Shown here: one piece after another, positions 52,379 to 64,000 of the stretch | How the letters are laid out: each line of letters begins with the position of its first letter | How positions within the stretch are numbered: position 1 is the first letter of the stretch | Origin: Buttiauxella agrestis ATCC 33320 | GTDB taxonomy: Bacteria > Pseudomonadota > Gammaproteobacteria > Enterobacterales > Enterobacteriaceae | Length of the DNA: 64,000 nt | Direction of reading: 5' to 3' | NCBI RefSeq assembly: GCF_000735355.1 | Contig: NZ_JMPI01000063.1 | Span: 62,001 to 126,000, forward strand | Translations under genes and position numbers: made by a program | Notes under the pieces: generated by a model | What the model saw: the letters and a program-made list of their open reading frames with translations, nothing else | Databases searched by the model: none | What the model was told of the DNA's origin: nothing

Positions 52379-54718
52379 GGGAGCGTTTGCAACCCAAGCT
52401 TTCAGAACGTCAACATCGTGCTGCCATTCTTGTTTCAACTCTTCAATCCATTCACCCACGTTTTCCGACCAGGCAGGTAAATCCGGTGACTGAATTTGCT
52501 GGGCAACTTGCTGCAAATGGCGCAACCCTACAGAACCCGCAGCGCCTTTAATCTTATGCCCCTCTTCCACAACCCCTTTCTGGTCGCGAGCCGTCATGTT
52601 GGAGTCCAGCACACTCAGGTAGCCCGGCATCATTTTTTCAAACATCGCCAGCCCATCAGTAATCAGTTTTGGCCCGACAAGCTCCATATACTGCTCAAGC
52701 ATCGGGATATCGAGCAATGCTTGCTGTTTTTCGCTATTAACTTGAGGCACTTGAGACTCCTTCTTAGACTCTGACTGTTGGTTGTCCCAGAATTTTTGGA
52801 TCATCGCCATTAACGCCGGAACCGAGAGGGGTTTGCTCAGCACATCGTCCATGCCGGCATCCAGATACTCTTTTTTATCTTTCAATACGTTAGCAGTCAA
52901 TGCCACCAGCGGTGGTAAATCTTCACGCGCATAACGCGTGGTCAGTTGCCGGGAAATATCCAGCCCAGTCATATCAGGTAACTGAATGTCTAAAAGCACC
53001 AGGTCATACTCACCTGGGGTGAATTTTTCCAGCGCCTCTTTACCTGTCATCGCAACATCTACGCTGTTGCCAAGTTTCTCGAGCACCGAACGCGCAACAA
53101 TCACGTTGAGTTCAATATCTTCCACCAGCAGAACGTGCAATGCAGGCAGAGGCATTTCGTCATCGTCGAGCGTGTCTTCGATTTCATCCGCCACGCGAGG
53201 AGCCTGGATGGTCAAAGTAAATAGCGAGCCTTCACCCGGCTTACTGCTGACGGTAATATCACCGCCCATACTCTTCGCCAGGCGGCGCGACACCGCCAAA
53301 CCAATCCCGGTACCCGTTGCCGGTTTACCACCGTGGCTATCTTTCACCTGATAGTACATGGCGAAGATTTTGTCCTGCTCATCCTGCGGGATGCCAATGC
53401 CAGAATCCTGGACTTCAAAGCGTAAGGTATTTTCTTCTTCATAACGCACGCGCACCGAAACCAGGCCGCCTTTTGGCGTAAATTTCACGGCGTTGCTGAT
53501 GAGATTCCAGAGGATCTGGCGCAGGCGCGTACCGTCCGTCACCACTTTATGTGGCAGCGGCAATGTCGGGTTCATTTCCAGCTTCAGTCCTTTTTGCTGC
53601 GCCTGCAAACCAGAAAGGTTTTCCAGGTCAGCAAGGAAACTGGTGAAATCGATTGGCTGGTTATCAAGCTGAACCTTGCGGCGTTCAAGCTTATCCATAT
53701 CAATGATATCGTTGAAAATATTACCCAGAGTTATCGCTGAAATATGAATCGTTTTGAGGTAATTGGTCTGTTCCGGGTTAAGCTCAGTATCAAGCAATAT
53801 GCGGCTTAAGCCGACGATACCGTTTAGCGGTGTACGCAGTTCATGGCTGATCGTCGAAATGAATGTGGTTTTATCACGGCTGGCGCGTTCAAGCGCATCC
53901 TGGTAACGCTTACGCTCGGTAATGTCGCGGCCAAAGCCCATTAAACCATGGCGTTTGCCGACCCGGTCGTAGTAGGGAACTTTACGGATTTCAAAACACG
54001 CCTTACGGCCATCCGGATAATCCAGCCATTGTTCGTAGGTTAGCGACACATTATGACGGAACACTTTCTCGTCGGTTTCGATAACCTTCTGCGCCGCTTC
54101 TGGCGAATAGACATCTTCCGGTTTCAGGCTTATCAGCTGCTTCTCACTCTTACCGGTCAACAGTTCCATCGCACGGTTACAGCCTGAGAACTCTTTGTCT
54201 TCGTTACGATAGAAAACCAAATCTGGAGAGGCATCGAGGAATGAACGTAAAAATGAAGATTGTTGCTCAAGCTGGATTTGCGTCTCTTCGCGTTCCTGCA
54301 TCTCAACTTTGAGCTGCTCAAGCATCGTCTGACGTTCGTCTTCCGCTTTCACACGGTCAGCAATTTCCTGGTTCAATTGCGCGATATTGTCTTTGAGCTG
54401 CACATTGAGTTTCAGATCTCGCTCGCGCATCTCTTCGAGTTTTTGCACCAGTTTTGACAGCCGCTGCCTCGACTCTTCAAGTTGTTCAACGACCACAGAA
54501 AGGAAATAGACGGCCCATGGCGTAATTAACAGGCCAAAAAAGATGGAGCGCACAACATCAATGCTTTCAACCTGGCCGCGCAACAGCATCGTCACGGCCA
54601 TTTGCACCACAATAGCCAGCACCACCAGGGCGGAGGCCAGCAACAAAGAGAAGCGCACTAATCCGAGCTTCACCATCAAATCAACGTAATATTGTGCCAG
54701 TAACCGGATTTGCTTCAT
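52370..54718 (-). CDS. arcB: ArcB, anaerobic sensor hybrid histidine kinase
   Basis: A 782-aa tripartite kinase (E. coli 778) for respiratory redox control through ArcA. Two membrane helices (residues about 22-48 and 58-77), a leucine-rich coiled linker, a PAS domain (SFLRSFLDASPDLVFYRNED), the kinase core with phospho-His in TISHELRTPLNGI (about 292), a receiver with Asp in LVLLDIQLPDMTG (about 576), and a C-terminal HPt domain with His in EEGHKIKGAAGSVGL. Its stop codon lies under the ArcZ terminator. Confidence 0.98.
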   Translation of the reverse strand: MKQIRLLAQYYVDLMVKLGLVRFSLLLASALVVLAIVVQMAVTMLLRGQVESIDVVRSIFFGLLITPWAVYFLSVVVEQLEESRQRLSKLVQKLEEMRERDLKLNVQLKDNIAQLNQEIADRVKAEDERQTMLEQLKVEMQEREETQIQLEQQSSFLRSFLDASPDLVFYRNEDKEFSGCNRAMELLTGKSEKQLISLKPEDVYSPEAAQKVIETDEKVFRHNVSLTYEQWLDYPDGRKACFEIRKVPYYDRVGKRHGLMGFGRDITERKRYQDALERASRDKTTFISTISHELRTPLNGIVGLSRILLDTELNPEQTNYLKTIHISAITLGNIFNDIIDMDKLERRKVQLDNQPIDFTSFLADLENLSGLQAQQKGLKLEMNPTLPLPHKVVTDGTRLRQILWNLISNAVKFTPKGGLVSVRVRYEEENTLRFEVQDSGIGIPQDEQDKIFAMYYQVKDSHGGKPATGTGIGLAVSRRLAKSMGGDITVSSKPGEGSLFTLTIQAPRVADEIEDTLDDDEMPLPALHVLLVEDIELNVIVARSVLEKLGNSVDVAMTGKEALEKFTPGEYDLVLLDIQLPDMTGLDISRQLTTRYAREDLPPLVALTANVLKDKKEYLDAGMDDVLSKPLSVPALMAMIQKFWDNQQSESKKESQVPQVNSEKQQALLDIPMLEQYMELVGPKLITDGLAMFEKMMPGYLSVLDSNMTARDQKGVVEEGHKIKGAAGSVGLRHLQQVAQQIQSPDLPAWSENVGEWIEELKQEWQHDVDVLKAWVANAPKK

Positions 54719-54779
54719 GGAACGTTTCCCTCGCCTTCAATCTGCTAAATATACCGCAAAAAGATCTCACGCTCAGGAT

Positions 54780-55712
54780 TTACAACAGAATTGTCGGGTT
54801 CCACGGGGTACCGAGTGCCGAGCCTTGCGTACCGTGCTCATTCAGATAGCTGTCAATCGCCCCCATTCCGCTCCAGCGGTTCTCACACCACAGCGGTGCC
54901 AGCAACGTGGGTCGGCGGGCATTAGCCGAAATACGATGGAAGACGACATCAAGCGGAGTATGGCGAATCATCTCACCGGCAGTTGTCGCATACTCTTCTA
55001 ATTCAATCGCCTGTAAGCGCCCTACCTGCCAGCTTTTAGCCATCGTGCTGCCACTCACTATGTGCAGAGGGTGGAGCTTGATGCCATCAACGCCGGTTTC
55101 GACCACTTTCTCCAGCGTCTCCATGCAGTGCTCCTGCCCTTCACCCGGCAGGCCGACAATCAGATGGCTACAGACTTTCAGGCCACGTGCACGAGCACGG
55201 CGAGTGGTTTCCTGGTAACAGGCAAAATCATGCCCGCGATTGATACGATGCAGCGTTTTATCATGTGCCGTTTGCAGTCCCAGTTCTAACCAAACCTCAT
55301 AGCCTTTTTCATGATATTCACTGAGCAAATCCAGCACGCTATCCGGTACGCAATCCGGGCGCGTCCCGACGCATAACCCCACAATGCTCGCCTGGCTGAC
55401 AGCCTGTTGATACATCGAGCGCAGCACCTGCACTTCGGCCCATGTGCTGGTGTATGCCTGGAAATAGGCAAGGTAGTGTTGAGCGCGATTGACGAGTTGC
55501 GACTGGCGCTCGAGTTGGTCGGCGATAGAGTGGTTTTGTTGGGCTTCATCGGCAAATGACGCAACATTGCAGAACGTACAACCGCCACGACCAATTGTGC
55601 CATCACGATTTGGGCAGCTAAAACCGCCGTGCAGCGTGAGTTTATGGACTTTATGACCATACCGACGCTGAAGATCGCCACCAAACATATTGACTAATTT
55701 TTGTAACTGCAT
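54780..55712 (-). CDS. yhcC: YhcC, radical SAM family protein
   Basis: A 310-aa member of the TIGR01212 radical SAM family (E. coli 309 aa). The 4Fe-4S binding cysteines are in GGFSCPNRDGTIGRGGCTFC. Later family segments VGLCVGTRPDCVPD and HLIVGLPGEGQEH fit the SAM TIM-barrel. Substrate is not known. It is divergent from gltB over a 680-bp gap. Confidence 0.95.
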   Translation of the reverse strand: MQLQKLVNMFGGDLQRRYGHKVHKLTLHGGFSCPNRDGTIGRGGCTFCNVASFADEAQQNHSIADQLERQSQLVNRAQHYLAYFQAYTSTWAEVQVLRSMYQQAVSQASIVGLCVGTRPDCVPDSVLDLLSEYHEKGYEVWLELGLQTAHDKTLHRINRGHDFACYQETTRRARARGLKVCSHLIVGLPGEGQEHCMETLEKVVETGVDGIKLHPLHIVSGSTMAKSWQVGRLQAIELEEYATTAGEMIRHTPLDVVFHRISANARRPTLLAPLWCENRWSGMGAIDSYLNEHGTQGSALGTPWNPTILL

Positions 55713-56006
55713 AATCTGATGGGCCGCCCTGTAAAAGGGACGTAGCCTGCCATTATCTGCCCAATTTAGCGATGACCTGGATCAATCGCTCTGGCGCAGC
55801 TTTATCCATTGAATATAAATTCACAATTAGTGCAATTTTACGCATCTAAAAGATGATTACTTTTCCTTATGTTGACCCGCTATTTTTAAAGAATATGTGC
55901 CCTTGTGAAAAACAGTGTCATACAACACGCGAAACCGCGTTGTTAGCATAAGATCCTGCCAATAACATCATTGCCAGCATGGTCTGGAATTTTGCAGCCT
56001 CTCATA

Positions 56007-56024
56007 CAGTGAGAGAGATCACAT
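56007..56024. promoter_or_regulatory. CRP-like site upstream of gltB
   Basis: The sequence CAGTGAGAGAGATCACAT contains GTGA and TCAC separated by six bases, the core CRP (or Fnr-like half) symmetry. It lies about 110 bp upstream of the likely gltB promoter. Binding is inferred from the pattern only. Confidence 0.45.
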
Positions 56025-56134
56025 AACCCAAGCGATTCCCTTGCCGTTTAAATACGATAAAAATGATAATAAAATGTTTAATTTCATAACGTTAAATGTC
56101 ATTTAGCACATATTTGTATAAATAAGAATGCCAT

Positions 56135-56163
56135 TTGACCTGTGTGCGCTTTCCCGATAACTT
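56135..56163 (+). promoter_or_regulatory. Probable gltB promoter
   Basis: TTGACC (56135-56140), a 17-bp spacer, and TAACTT (56158-56163). Transcription from here would give a leader of about 220 nt that includes the leader ORF at 56307. Confidence 0.5.
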
Positions 56164-56306
56164 GGAAATCCGCTGGAAGCTTTCTGGATGGGTTCTGTGC
56201 CCATCATATTTATGCAGTAATTAAGATTCCCTCTAAAGCAAGTCCTCAATACTTGTGCAACCGGATGCGTTAGACATAAAGAGGGCGACACGCGAGGTAA
56301 GCGTAG

Positions 56307-56441
56307 ATGCGCAAACCCCGTCGCCATGCCCTTGCTGCGTCTGGACGCAAACGGTATCGGGAATCACGTAGAGCCTGGGGAGGTTCACTGATATGTTGTA
56401 CGATAAATCCCTTGAGAAGGATAACTGTGGTTTCGGCCTGA
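56307..56441 (+). CDS. Arg-rich leader ORF overlapping the gltB start
   Basis: A 44-codon ORF with an excellent ribosome binding site, GAGGTAA at 56294-56300, six bases before its ATG. It begins [18 protein letters not shown] and has ten Arg in 44 residues, most of them in the first half. It runs past the gltB ATG in another frame and stops at 56441, 49 nt inside gltB. As I recall, E. coli gltB was once annotated with an in-frame N-terminal extension beginning [10 protein letters not shown], which matches this start, so the coding sequence is probably conserved. Here a TAG in the gltB frame just upstream shows that it is not fused. Confidence 0.6.
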   Translation: MRKPRRHALAASGRKRYRESRRAWGGSLICCTINPLRRITVVSA

Positions 56442-59400
56442 TCGCCCACATAGAAGGCGAACCTAGCCACAAGGTAGTGCGTACTGCTATTCACGCACTG
56501 GCCCGAATGCAACACCGTGGAGCAATCCTCGCCGATGGTAAAACCGGTGATGGTTGTGGCCTGCTGTTGCAAAAGCCTGACCGTTTCTTCCGAATCGTTG
56601 CGGAAGAGCGTGGCTGGCGTTTGGCAAAAAATTATGCCGTCGGCATGATTTTCTTAAATAAAGACGACGCTCTGGCGAGCGCAAGCCGCCGCATCGTTGA
56701 AGAAGAGTTGCAAAACGAAACCCTGTCGATTGTTGGCTGGCGCGAAGTGCCAACCAATGAAGACGTACTCGGTGAAATCGCCCTCTCCTCAAAGCCTCGC
56801 ATCGAACAAATTTTTGTTAATGCCCCGGCTGGCTGGCGTCCACGTGATATGGAACGTCGCCTGTTCATTGCTCGCCGTCGCATTGAGAAACGTATTCAGG
56901 ACAAAGACTTCTACGTATGTAGTCTTTCAAACCTGGTCAATATCTATAAAGGTCTGTGTATGCCGGCAGATTTGCCGCGCTTTTACCTGGACCTGGCGGA
57001 CTTACGTCTGGAATCAGCAATTTGCCTGTTCCACCAGCGTTTCTCCACCAACACCGTGCCACGCTGGCCGCTGGCTCAACCGTTCCGCTATCTGGCACAC
57101 AACGGTGAAATTAACACCATCACCGGTAACCGCCAGTGGGCGCGTGCGCGTACCTATAAATTCCAGACTCCACTGATCCCGGATTTGCATGACGCAGCGC
57201 CATTCGTGAACGAAACGGGTTCCGACTCAAGCTCCATGGACAACATGCTGGAACTGCTGCTAGCAGGCGGTATGGATATCGTTCGTGCGATGCGTTTGCT
57301 GGTGCCGCCAGCCTGGCAGAACAACCCGAACATGGACCCAGAACTGCGTGCGTTCTTTGACTTTAACTCCATGCACATGGAGCCATGGGATGGTCCGGCC
57401 GGTATCGTTATGTCCGATGGGCGCTACGCCGCCTGTAACCTGGACCGTAACGGCCTGCGTCCGGCGCGCTACGTCATCACTAAAGACAAGCTGATTACTT
57501 GTGCTTCTGAAGTTGGGATCTGGGATTACCAGCCTGATGAAGTGGTGGAAAAAGGCCGCGTCGGCCCTGGCGAGTTGATGGTTATCGACACGCGTATTGG
57601 TCGCATCCTGCATTCAGCTGAAACCGATGCCGATTTAAAAAGCCGCCACCCGTATAAAGAGTGGATGGAGAACAACGTTCGCCGCCTGGTGCCGTTTGAA
57701 GATTTGCCAGACGAAGAAGTTGGCTCGCGCGAAATGGATGACGATACACTCGCAAGCTACCAAAAACAGTTTAACTACAGCAGCGAAGAGCTGGATTCTG
57801 TCATTCGCGTGTTGGGTGAAAATGGCCAGGAAGCGGTCGGTTCAATGGGTGATGATACCCCATTTGCCGTGCTCTCCAGCCAGCCACGTATTATTTACGA
57901 CTACTTCCGCCAGCAGTTTGCGCAGGTGACAAACCCGCCAATCGATCCGCTGCGTGAAGCACACGTAATGTCTCTGGCGACAAGCATTGGCCGTGAAATG
58001 AACGTCTTCTGTGAAGCAGAAGGCCAGGCCCACCGCCTGAGCTTCAAATCGCCAATTCTGCTGTGGTCTGATTTCCAACAGCTGACCTCCCTTGAAGAAC
58101 AGCACTATCGCGCAGACACGCTGGACATCACTTACGATGCTTCTGCTCAATCACTGCACGAAACAGTTTCCGCACTGTGCGATGAAGCTGAGCGTATGGT
58201 ACGCAACGGCACGGTTCTGTTGGTGCTGTCTGACCGTAATATCGCGAAAGATCGCCTGCCGGTTCCAGCGCCAATGGCGGTAGGTGCGATTCAGACTCGC
58301 CTGGTCGAGAAGAATCTGCGTTGCGATGCCAACATCATCGTTGAAACCGCAAGTGCACGTGACCCGCACCACTTCGCTGTTCTGCTTGGCTTTGGCGCGA
58401 CGGCAATCTACCCGTACCTCGCCTACGAAACGCTGGCGAAACTGGTTGATAACGGCGCGATTGAAAAATCTTACCGCGCAGTGATGCAGAACTACCGCAA
58501 CGGCATCAACAAAGGGCTGTACAAGATCATGTCCAAAATGGGCATCTCGACTATCGCCTCTTATCGTTGCTCGAAGCTGTTTGAAGCGGTTGGCCTGCAT
58601 AAAGAAGTTTCTGAGCTGTGCTTCCAGGGCGTTGTTAGCCGTATTGGTGGTGCAGGCTTCAACGACTTCCAACAAGATTTGCTGAACCTGTCTAAACGCG
58701 CATGGCTCGCACGCAAGCCGTTGGATCAGGGTGGTCAGCTGAAATACGTTCACGGTGGCGAATATCACGCTTACAACCCTGACGTGGTTCAGACGCTGCA
58801 AAAAGCAGTGAACAGCGGCGAGTACAAAGATTATCAGGAGTACGCGAAGCTGGTGAACGAGCGCCCGGTGGCAACACTGCGCGATATGCTCGCACTCGAT
58901 CCGCAAGGTGAAACAGTCAGAATCGAAGACGTGGAGCCAGCCACTGAGCTGTACAAGCGCTTTGACACTGCGGCGATGTCTATCGGCGCATTAAGCCCGG
59001 AAGCACACGAATCCCTGGCAGAAGCAATGAACAGCATTGGCGGGAATTCTAACTCCGGCGAAGGCGGTGAAGATCCTGCGCGTTACGGCACCAATAAGGT
59101 GTCCCGTATCAAACAGGTCGCGTCTGGTCGTTTCGGCGTCACCCCGGCTTACCTGGTGAATGCTGATGTCATCCAGATTAAAGTCGCGCAAGGTGCAAAA
59201 CCAGGCGAAGGCGGCCAGCTACCGGGTGATAAAGTCACGCCGTATATCGCGAAACTGCGTTATTCCGTGCCTGGCGTTACGCTGATTTCACCACCGCCGC
59301 ATCACGATATTTACTCTATCGAGGATTTGGCGCAGCTGATTTTCGACCTTAAGCAGGTCAACCCGAAAGCGATGATTTCCGTCAAACTGGTTTCCGAACC

Positions 59401-60850
59401 AGGCGTTGGCACCATCGCGACCGGCGTGGCTAAAGCTTATGCCGACCTGATTACTATCGCCGGGTACGACGGTGGTACAGGTGCAAGCCCGCTGTCATCC
59501 GTGAAATATGCCGGCTGCCCGTGGGAACTGGGTCTGGTGGAAACACAGCAGGCACTGGTGGCGAATGGCCTGCGTCACAAGATTCGTCTGCAAGTTGATG
59601 GCGGTCTGAAAACGGGCTTAGACATCATCAAAGCCGCGATTCTTGGTGCAGAAAGCTTCGGTTTTGGTACCGGACCAATGGTCGCATTAGGTTGTAAATA
59701 TCTGCGTATTTGCCACCTGAACAACTGCGCAACCGGTGTTGCAACTCAGGATGAAAAACTGCGTAAGAACCACTATCACGGCCTGCCGTTCAAAGTGACT
59801 AACTACTTTGAATTCATTGCTCGTGAAACCCGTGAGTTGATGGCGCAGTTAGGCGTGAAGCGCCTGGTCGACCTGATTGGCCGTACCGATCTGCTCAAAG
59901 AGTTGGATGGTTTCACTGCGAAACAGCAAAACCTTGATCTGTCGAACCTGTTAAAAACAGCCGAACCTATGCCGGGCAAAGCGGTGTTCTGCACCGAGAA
60001 TAACCCGCCATTTGATAAAGGCGACCTGAACGCGCAACTGCTCGCTCAAGCGAAACAGTATGTCGACGACAAACAGAGCAAAACGTTCTGGTTTGATATC
60101 CGCAACACTGACCGTTCAGTGGGTGCCACGCTGTCAGGTTATATCGCGACGCATAATGGCGATCAGGGTCTGGCAGCCGATCCGATTAAAGCGCATTTCA
60201 GCGGCACCGCCGGGCAAAGCTTCGGTGTGTGGAACGCAGGTGGTGTTGAATTGCATCTGACTGGCGATGCTAACGACTATGTTGGCAAAGGTATGGCAGG
60301 CGGTCTGATTTCCTTGCGTCCTCCGGTTGGCTCGGCCTTCCGTAGCCATGAAGCGACCATCATCGGTAACACCTGTTTGTACGGTGCAACCGGCGGCAAA
60401 CTTTATGCTGCTGGCCGCGCGGGTGAGCGTTTCGCCGTGCGTAACTCCGGAGCCATTACCGTGGTTGAAGGCATTGGCGATAACGGTTGTGAATACATGA
60501 CTGGCGGTATTGTCTGCATCATCGGCAAAACAGGCGTGAACTTCGGTGCAGGTATGACCGGTGGTTTCGCTTATGTGCTCGATGAGGACGGCGATTTCCG
60601 TAAGCGTGTTAACCCTGAGCTGGTTGAGCTTATCAATGTTGAAGAACTGGCCATCCACGAAGAACATCTGCGCGGTATGATTACCGAGCATGTGCAACTG
60701 ACGGGTTCCCAGCGCGGTGAAGAAATTCTGGCAAACTGGCCGGCATTTGCCTCTAAATTCACGTTGGTTAAACCGAAGTCCAGTGATGTCAAAGCATTGT
60801 TGGGTCACCGTAGTCGTTCCGCAGCTGAGCTGCGGGTGCAGGCGCAGTAA
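56393..60850 (+). CDS. gltB: Glutamate synthase (NADPH) large chain
   Basis: A 1485-aa enzyme (E. coli 1486) that transfers the amide nitrogen of glutamine to 2-oxoglutarate. It is made with an 11-residue propeptide; Cys12 in [10 protein letters not shown] becomes the N-terminal nucleophile of the class II amidotransferase domain. A central domain, an FMN-binding synthase domain ([36 protein letters not shown]), a 3Fe-4S cysteine cluster ([20 protein letters not shown]), and a C-terminal beta-helix GXGXG domain ([15 protein letters not shown] onward) follow. SD GGGGAGG lies 7 nt before the ATG. gltD starts 9 bp after the stop. Confidence 0.98.
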   Translation: MLYDKSLEKDNCGFGLIAHIEGEPSHKVVRTAIHALARMQHRGAILADGKTGDGCGLLLQKPDRFFRIVAEERGWRLAKNYAVGMIFLNKDDALASASRRIVEEELQNETLSIVGWREVPTNEDVLGEIALSSKPRIEQIFVNAPAGWRPRDMERRLFIARRRIEKRIQDKDFYVCSLSNLVNIYKGLCMPADLPRFYLDLADLRLESAICLFHQRFSTNTVPRWPLAQPFRYLAHNGEINTITGNRQWARARTYKFQTPLIPDLHDAAPFVNETGSDSSSMDNMLELLLAGGMDIVRAMRLLVPPAWQNNPNMDPELRAFFDFNSMHMEPWDGPAGIVMSDGRYAACNLDRNGLRPARYVITKDKLITCASEVGIWDYQPDEVVEKGRVGPGELMVIDTRIGRILHSAETDADLKSRHPYKEWMENNVRRLVPFEDLPDEEVGSREMDDDTLASYQKQFNYSSEELDSVIRVLGENGQEAVGSMGDDTPFAVLSSQPRIIYDYFRQQFAQVTNPPIDPLREAHVMSLATSIGREMNVFCEAEGQAHRLSFKSPILLWSDFQQLTSLEEQHYRADTLDITYDASAQSLHETVSALCDEAERMVRNGTVLLVLSDRNIAKDRLPVPAPMAVGAIQTRLVEKNLRCDANIIVETASARDPHHFAVLLGFGATAIYPYLAYETLAKLVDNGAIEKSYRAVMQNYRNGINKGLYKIMSKMGISTIASYRCSKLFEAVGLHKEVSELCFQGVVSRIGGAGFNDFQQDLLNLSKRAWLARKPLDQGGQLKYVHGGEYHAYNPDVVQTLQKAVNSGEYKDYQEYAKLVNERPVATLRDMLALDPQGETVRIEDVEPATELYKRFDTAAMSIGALSPEAHESLAEAMNSIGGNSNSGEGGEDPARYGTNKVSRIKQVASGRFGVTPAYLVNADVIQIKVAQGAKPGEGGQLPGDKVTPYIAKLRYSVPGVTLISPPPHHDIYSIEDLAQLIFDLKQVNPKAMISVKLVSEPGVGTIATGVAKAYADLITIAGYDGGTGASPLSSVKYAGCPWELGLVETQQALVANGLRHKIRLQVDGGLKTGLDIIKAAILGAESFGFGTGPMVALGCKYLRICHLNNCATGVATQDEKLRKNHYHGLPFKVTNYFEFIARETRELMAQLGVKRLVDLIGRTDLLKELDGFTAKQQNLDLSNLLKTAEPMPGKAVFCTENNPPFDKGDLNAQLLAQAKQYVDDKQSKTFWFDIRNTDRSVGATLSGYIATHNGDQGLAADPIKAHFSGTAGQSFGVWNAGGVELHLTGDANDYVGKGMAGGLISLRPPVGSAFRSHEATIIGNTCLYGATGGKLYAAGRAGERFAVRNSGAITVVEGIGDNGCEYMTGGIVCIIGKTGVNFGAGMTGGFAYVLDEDGDFRKRVNPELVELINVEELAIHEEHLRGMITEHVQLTGSQRGEEILANWPAFASKFTLVKPKSSDVKALLGHRSRSAAELRVQAQ

Positions 60851-62278
<1,428 letters not shown>

Positions 62279-62291
62279 CGAAGTGAAATGC

Positions 62292-62328
62292 AAAAAAGCC
62301 CGGCGATAGTAAAGTCACCGGGCTTTTT
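62292..62328. terminator. Bidirectional terminator between gltD and nanT
   Basis: AAAAAGCCCGG...CCGGGCTTTTT with an eight-base loop lies between the convergent stop codons, with long A and T runs on the two sides. Confidence 0.87.
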
Positions 62329-62337
62329 TATGCTCTG

Positions 62338-63831
62338 TTATTTGACCGCTTTTTGCATGACCCGACTTTTAGCCGCGCCCATCTTTACGGCCCCACTAAA
62401 TGGTTTACCATCAATGGCATCGTGCGTTCGCACCGCATTTGGATGAATCCAGCGCTGAACGCGCGATGGCATATCCAGACCAATCAACAAAATAACCACA
62501 AATGTCAGGCTAAACGAAAGCGATGCCAGTGCAGTCCCTAAATCAAGACGTTGCGCAATAGTGGCCCCAATAATCGGAGCGAGTGCCCCGCCTAATGCAC
62601 CAACGTTATAGGTAAAACCAAGTCCCGCAGCACGCTGTTCAGTATCAAAGTAACCGCCAATCAACTTAGGCAAAATCCCTGAAATTCCCTGGCCTAACAT
62701 CTGTTGGAAGAACAGCAGTAAACCCAGAACCCAGATATTTCCGCCGCCGATGGCGAAGACAGGAATGATCAGTAGTTGAGACACCAGCAGGCTACAGACA
62801 TAGGCTTTACGTGTGCCTAACCAATCCCCCAGGAATCCTCCCACGCAACAGCCGACAGCGGCACCAAATCCGCTAAAGAACAGAACATGCGCCACGGTTG
62901 TTGGGTTGTAGGCCAGTTCCGTTTTCAGATAGGTGGGTAGCAACGCCTGAATCGGCCAGGAGTAGAGGAAGGCAAAGAAAACGACGACCATTAAGGTCAC
63001 ACCGGTCGGCCAGCGTTTGCCGCTGCTTTGCACCATGAAGCTAATGAATATGGCGGCGCAGATTAAACCCAATACTGCGACAAGTACCGCATTGCCCAGA
63101 TTACCGGCAAAGCAGAAATACAGCGCTGTTGCGACGACAATCGTCAGGCCAATGTTAATAAACCGATGTTCGCCACGGTACAAAATGTCCACCATGGTTT
63201 TGGTCGGTTTTGTATCAGCAAACTTCTCTTTCCAGTCCTCAGCCTCAGGGATGTTTTTACGCAGCCATAACGCGAAAATAATGGGCAAAATACCGATGAA
63301 AAACAGCGCGCGCCAACCCCATGCTGGAACCACAACGCTATAGACCTGAGCGGCAATCACTGCGCCGACAGAAAAGCCAGATATCAAAAAGCCACTCGCT
63401 TTATTACGCAGATGTTTCGGCCAGCTTTCAATCACATAGGTCGCGCTGGAACCGTATTCACCCGCCATCCCCATGCCAATCAGTAGCCGGGCCAGGAACA
63501 TAGTGGTAAAACCAGGTGCAAAACCACACGCTAACGTCCCGAAAGAAAACAACACGATACTGGTTATCATGGCGAGTTTGCGGCCATAACGATCGCCCAT
63601 CGCGCCTAATACCAGCCCACCAAACCAGCGCGAAATAAACGCCGCTGAGATAAGACTCGCCGCCTGAACAGTCGTCAGGCCAAATTCACTTTGAATTTCA
63701 GTCAGTACTAACGCTATCAAGACAAAATCAAAACCATCCAATAAGTAGCCAATCCATGCTGCTGAAAATGCTTTCCATTGCGGCTTAGTTAAATGGCGGT
63801 ACCACGGGATCTGTTGGGCAGTGTTATTCAT
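62338..63831 (-). CDS. nanT: NanT, sialic acid:proton symporter
   Basis: A 497-aa major facilitator importing N-acetylneuraminate, almost colinear with E. coli NanT (496 aa). About fourteen hydrophobic segments are present. Family MFS motif [14 protein letters not shown] and [18 protein letters not shown] are visible. GGGAGTG lies just before the ATG. It follows nanA by 90 bp on the same strand. In E. coli nanE and nanK come next; here the terminator and gltD follow directly. Confidence 0.97.
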   Translation of the reverse strand: MNNTAQQIPWYRHLTKPQWKAFSAAWIGYLLDGFDFVLIALVLTEIQSEFGLTTVQAASLISAAFISRWFGGLVLGAMGDRYGRKLAMITSIVLFSFGTLACGFAPGFTTMFLARLLIGMGMAGEYGSSATYVIESWPKHLRNKASGFLISGFSVGAVIAAQVYSVVVPAWGWRALFFIGILPIIFALWLRKNIPEAEDWKEKFADTKPTKTMVDILYRGEHRFINIGLTIVVATALYFCFAGNLGNAVLVAVLGLICAAIFISFMVQSSGKRWPTGVTLMVVVFFAFLYSWPIQALLPTYLKTELAYNPTTVAHVLFFSGFGAAVGCCVGGFLGDWLGTRKAYVCSLLVSQLLIIPVFAIGGGNIWVLGLLLFFQQMLGQGISGILPKLIGGYFDTEQRAAGLGFTYNVGALGGALAPIIGATIAQRLDLGTALASLSFSLTFVVILLIGLDMPSRVQRWIHPNAVRTHDAIDGKPFSGAVKMGAAKSRVMQKAVK

Positions 63832-63921
63832 AAAGCACTCCCGGTGCGAGTTCGCAAAAACCCGCCCTCTGGTTAGGTCTGATTAGGTATGGTCTACGGC
63901 ACCACGGTTTGCATATGCCAT

Positions 63922-64000
63922 TCAGAGCGCGGCGCGTTCTTTCTGAAGCTGCGCCGCGAGTGCTTTAAGTTCAGGCAGATATTGCTCCTCAACCGATGCA
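63922..64000 (-). CDS. nanA: NanA, N-acetylneuraminate lyase (3' end only)
   Basis: Only the last 25 codons and the TGA are inside the window. The residues EEQYLPELKALAAQLQKER resemble the C-terminus of E. coli NanA, and the position just upstream of nanT in the same direction fits nanA-nanT order. The enzyme cleaves sialic acid to N-acetylmannosamine and pyruvate. The rest lies beyond the window end. Confidence 0.82.
   Translation of the reverse strand, partial: ASVEEQYLPELKALAAQLQKERAAL

Larger units (their letters stand above)
55713..56306 (+). other. Regulatory region upstream of gltB
   Basis: This long gap between divergent yhcC and gltB holds no convincing protein gene before the leader ORF at 56307. 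It is AT-rich in the middle (56,040-56,130), as expected for the Lrp and IHF target region known upstream of E. coli gltBD. A CRP-like palindrome lies at 56007-56024 and a sigma-70-like promoter at 56135-56163. Lrp sites cannot be assigned by eye. Confidence 0.6.

Noticed and set aside
56307-56392. N-terminal extension of GltB from the leader ORF
   Set aside because: The leader ATG is out of frame with gltB here, and a TAG lies in the gltB frame just upstream of its ATG.

Overview
The window is a chromosomal segment of a member of the Enterobacteriaceae close to, but not identical with, Escherichia coli. Gene order and protein sequences follow the E. coli arrangement ubiU-ubiV-yhbW-mtr-deaD-nlpI-pnp-rpsO-truB-rbfA-infB-nusA-rimP-metY ... 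leuU-secG-glmM-folP-ftsH-rlmE / yhbY / greA / dacB ... obgE-yhbE-rpmA-rplU / ispB / sfsB / murA-ibaG / mlaBCDEF / yrbG-kdsD-kdsC-lptC-lptA-lptB-rpoN-hpf-ptsN-rapZ-npr / mtgA-elbB / arcZ / arcB / yhcC / gltB-gltD / nan genes. I cannot name the genus. Departures from E. coli K-12 as I remember it are: no argG or yhbX between metY and leuU; a PmrA/PmrB two-component system between dacB and obgE (the location I recall from Yersinia); no yrbL between npr and mtgA; and nanT ending almost against gltD, with no nanE or nanK after it.

Region by region: 1-4.3 kb holds the O2-independent ubiquinone factors UbiU (5' end cut by the window edge) and UbiV, a luciferase-like protein and the tryptophan permease. 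From 4.3 to 17 kb a long minus-strand block holds RNA and translation genes (deaD with the tiny upstream gene yrbN, nlpI, pnp, rpsO, truB, rbfA, infB, nusA, rimP, two tRNAs) and secG. From 17 to 31 kb come cell-wall, folate, protease, rRNA methyltransferase, GreA, PBP4, PmrAB, ObgE, L27/L21 and octaprenyl diphosphate synthase genes. From 31 to 44.4 kb lies the envelope block: MurA, IbaG, the Mla phospholipid transporter, Kdo synthesis and Lpt transport, running into the rpoN/nitrogen-PTS operon.

The accessory part is 44.4-50.75 kb, between npr and mtgA: an orphan type VI secretion module of vgrG, a DUF4123-type adaptor, two near-duplicate small membrane proteins (DUF3304-like), a large Tle1/DUF2235-like protein and a PAAR tip protein, all on the plus strand. 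No T6SS structural genes, integrase or transposase accompany it. The vgrG is mosaic: a GC-rich core changes abruptly to an AT-rich 3' end matching the cargo genes behind it. The large cargo protein has Asp where the family normally has its nucleophile Ser. The two small proteins share a nearly identical core but differ sharply in a short segment, as expected of specificity (immunity-like) proteins. This is the best candidate for an undescribed system here.

From 50.75 kb to the end the core genome resumes: mtgA-elbB, the sRNA ArcZ with its 3' end across the arcB stop codon, arcB, yhcC, glutamate synthase gltBD and the sialic-acid genes nanT and nanA (nanA cut by the window end). Upstream of gltB is an Arg-rich leader ORF with a strong ribosome binding site that overlaps the gltB start out of frame.
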